Origin: M3007 sp046316495
GTDB lineage: Bacteria > Bacteroidota > Bacteroidia > Chitinophagales > Saprospiraceae
Assembly (NCBI GenBank): GCA_046316495.1
Contig: JBKDAM010000037.1
Location: 1-8,541, forward strand
Direction: 5' to 3'
Length of the DNA stretch: 8,541 nucleotides
Shown here: positions 7,262 through 8,541 of the stretch, one piece after another
Numbering within the stretch: position 1 is the first letter of the stretch
Layout of the letters: every line of letters starts with the position of its first letter
Program-made: the position numbers and the translations under genes
The notes under the pieces: generated by a model
What the model saw: only the letters and a program-made list of their open reading frames with translations
Told to the model about the DNA's origin: nothing
Database searches by the model: none

Positions 7262-8541
7262 ATGCGATTTATCTTTTTCATGTTCGCTTTATTTTGCGTT
7301 TTTCCGCTGTATTCCCAGTTGGAGGATAATTTCTCTGATGGAAATTTTTCCGAAAATCCTACCTGGATTGGGGACACTGCTCAATTTATTATCAATTCGT
7401 CTGGAAGCCTGCAAATAAATGCACCCGAGGCGGGAAGTGCCCGGCTCTTGAGTCCAGTGATCTTTCCGGATAGTATTCTTTGGGAACTTCATTTTAAACT
7501 GGATTTTGCTCCTTCTGCATCTAATCAATTTCGTTTTTGGCTTCAAGCGGAGGAGTTTCCCTTCGTTCAGAATGGTTACTTTTTGGCAATAGGGGAAAAC
7601 GGAACGCAGGATGCTCTCCATTTGTATGAACGAAAAAATGGGCAAGACGTATTACTTACCACTGGGATGGTAGGCGTATTTGGAGCAGAGCCGGTGGAAG
7701 GAATTTTAAAGGTAAGGGTAAATCAACAAGGGCTATGGAACTTTGAGTTTTTTCCAAAAAATGGAAGTATCACCATGTTTCAGGCTGAATTACCACAACT
7801 CTCACTCTTTTCCAGTGGATATTTGGGTTTCGAATGTCTTTTTACAACGACCAGGAAAGATAAGTTTTACTTTAATCGGGTGAGTATGTCCCCGAATGTG
7901 CCGGACACCCGTGCTCCGACACTGCTCAGTTGTACGGCGATTCAAAGTCGTCTGTTGGAGCTGAAATTTGATGAGCCTTTAGATGAGTCACTCACCCAAA
8001 CCCACGTAGTCTGGAGTGTGAATGATGCAGCCCTCGCTGGGACCATTGCTGTTGAAGGCAGTTCACTTCGGATCAACTTGGAAGAAGACTTGGAAGACGA
8101 TCAGTGGTATTCGATTTCGGTTCGTGGGGCTACGGACCTATCTGGAAATAGTTCTTTGGAGGAAACGGAGGAAATATATGTCCTATTAGGTAAAATCGCC
8201 TCTCCGGGTAAACTGATTTTTACGGAATTAATGGCCGATCCTAGTCCAACTGCTGGACTTCCGGAGGACACAGAGTGGTTAGAACTTCACAATCGGTCTT
8301 CCGATTTTCTGCAACTCGCTGGCTTGCAAATCAAGGATGGTGGAGGGGCGATTAGTACACTTCCTTCAGGAATTCTTCCTCCCGGAGGCTACCTGGCAAT
8401 CTGTGAAAGTAGTTTAGAGGCAAAACTGAAAACAGCTGAAAACAGGGTGATTGGTGTCAGCAATTTTCCCTCTTTAACCAATTCTGGAGAGCAAATTCAG
8501 TTATTGAATGCCCAAGAGGAGCTATTGGATCAGGTGGAATA
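7262..8541 (+). CDS. Secreted lamin-tail-domain protein (3' partial)
   Basis: The frame is open from ATG 7262 to the right edge: 426 codons and two bases, with the stop outside the window. ATG 7262 gives a signal peptide (MRFIFFMFALFCVFPLYS, then QLED); the frame is open upstream but lacks an ATG or a signal there. Residues 22-210 (DNFSDGNFSENPTW onward, rich in beta strands) look like a concanavalin/LamG-like jelly roll, assigned by style only. Residues 213-308 form an SbsA/Big_5-like Ig domain (DTRAPTLLS, LELKFDEPLD, ATDLSGNSS). From residue 316 comes a lamin tail domain: KLIFTELMADPSP, DTEWLELHNRSSDFLQLAGL, LPPGGYLAICES, still continuing at residue 426. In Bacteroidota this architecture belongs to large secreted proteins that commonly end in a T9SS tail, so one is expected beyond the edge. 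Lamin tail domains in bacteria are thought to bind extracellular polymers or proteins; no catalytic motif is visible in the part seen. It is divergent from the large cargo gene across a 261-base spacer. Confidence 0.88.
   Translation, partial: MRFIFFMFALFCVFPLYSQLEDNFSDGNFSENPTWIGDTAQFIINSSGSLQINAPEAGSARLLSPVIFPDSILWELHFKLDFAPSASNQFRFWLQAEEFPFVQNGYFLAIGENGTQDALHLYERKNGQDVLLTTGMVGVFGAEPVEGILKVRVNQQGLWNFEFFPKNGSITMFQAELPQLSLFSSGYLGFECLFTTTRKDKFYFNRVSMSPNVPDTRAPTLLSCTAIQSRLLELKFDEPLDESLTQTHVVWSVNDAALAGTIAVEGSSLRINLEEDLEDDQWYSISVRGATDLSGNSSLEETEEIYVLLGKIASPGKLIFTELMADPSPTAGLPEDTEWLELHNRSSDFLQLAGLQIKDGGGAISTLPSGILPPGGYLAICESSLEAKLKTAENRVIGVSNFPSLTNSGEQIQLLNAQEELLDQVE

Noticed and set aside
7289..7645. 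Minus-strand open frame of 118 codons near the right side
   Set aside because: It lies antisense inside the lamin-tail protein gene, whose plus-strand frame has a signal peptide and recognisable domains; this is a shadow frame.

Overview
The window looks like chromosomal DNA of a Bacteroidota bacterium, most likely of the Saprospiria type (Lewinella/Haliscomenobacter-like). Three things point there. Two proteins end in type IX secretion (T9SS) sorting domains. The domain repertoire (PKD, GEVED, CUB-like, Hydin-like Ig, lamin tail, Reg_prop propeller) is typical of that phylum. The gene starts lack Shine-Dalgarno sequences, and two matches to the Bacteroidota -7 promoter element TAnnTTTG are present. 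The placement below phylum level is inferred from sequence style, not from a search.

Layout from left to right: (1) the 3' end of a plus-strand gene for a secreted T9SS cargo protein (to 361), followed by a strong intrinsic terminator (452-482). (2) A plus-strand gene (624-1739) for a 371-residue predicted lipoprotein that is almost entirely one seven-bladed Reg_prop propeller, with no kinase or DNA-binding domain. (3) A convergent intergenic region with a hairpin terminator that can serve both strands (1872-1908). (4) A 5-kb minus-strand gene (7000-1982) for a 1672-residue secreted, multidomain T9SS cargo protein. (5) A divergent intergenic region of 261 bases with a promoter facing each way. 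(6) The first 426 codons of a plus-strand gene (7262 to the window end) for a secreted lamin-tail-domain protein.

All four proteins are predicted to be exported and to act at or outside the outer membrane, so the window is a surface/exoprotein region. There are no RNA genes, mobile elements, CRISPR arrays or metabolic genes. The genes do not form an operon; each appears to have its own promoter or terminator.

The most unusual element is the 1672-residue protein. It carries three diverged copies of a glutamine-amidotransferase-like (flavodoxin-like alpha/beta) domain. Each copy is placed between the two halves of an Ig-like domain, with Hydin-like Ig domains as spacers, giving a repeat of about 403-412 residues. 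No copy keeps a recognisable catalytic Cys elbow, which suggests binding or structural modules rather than enzymes.
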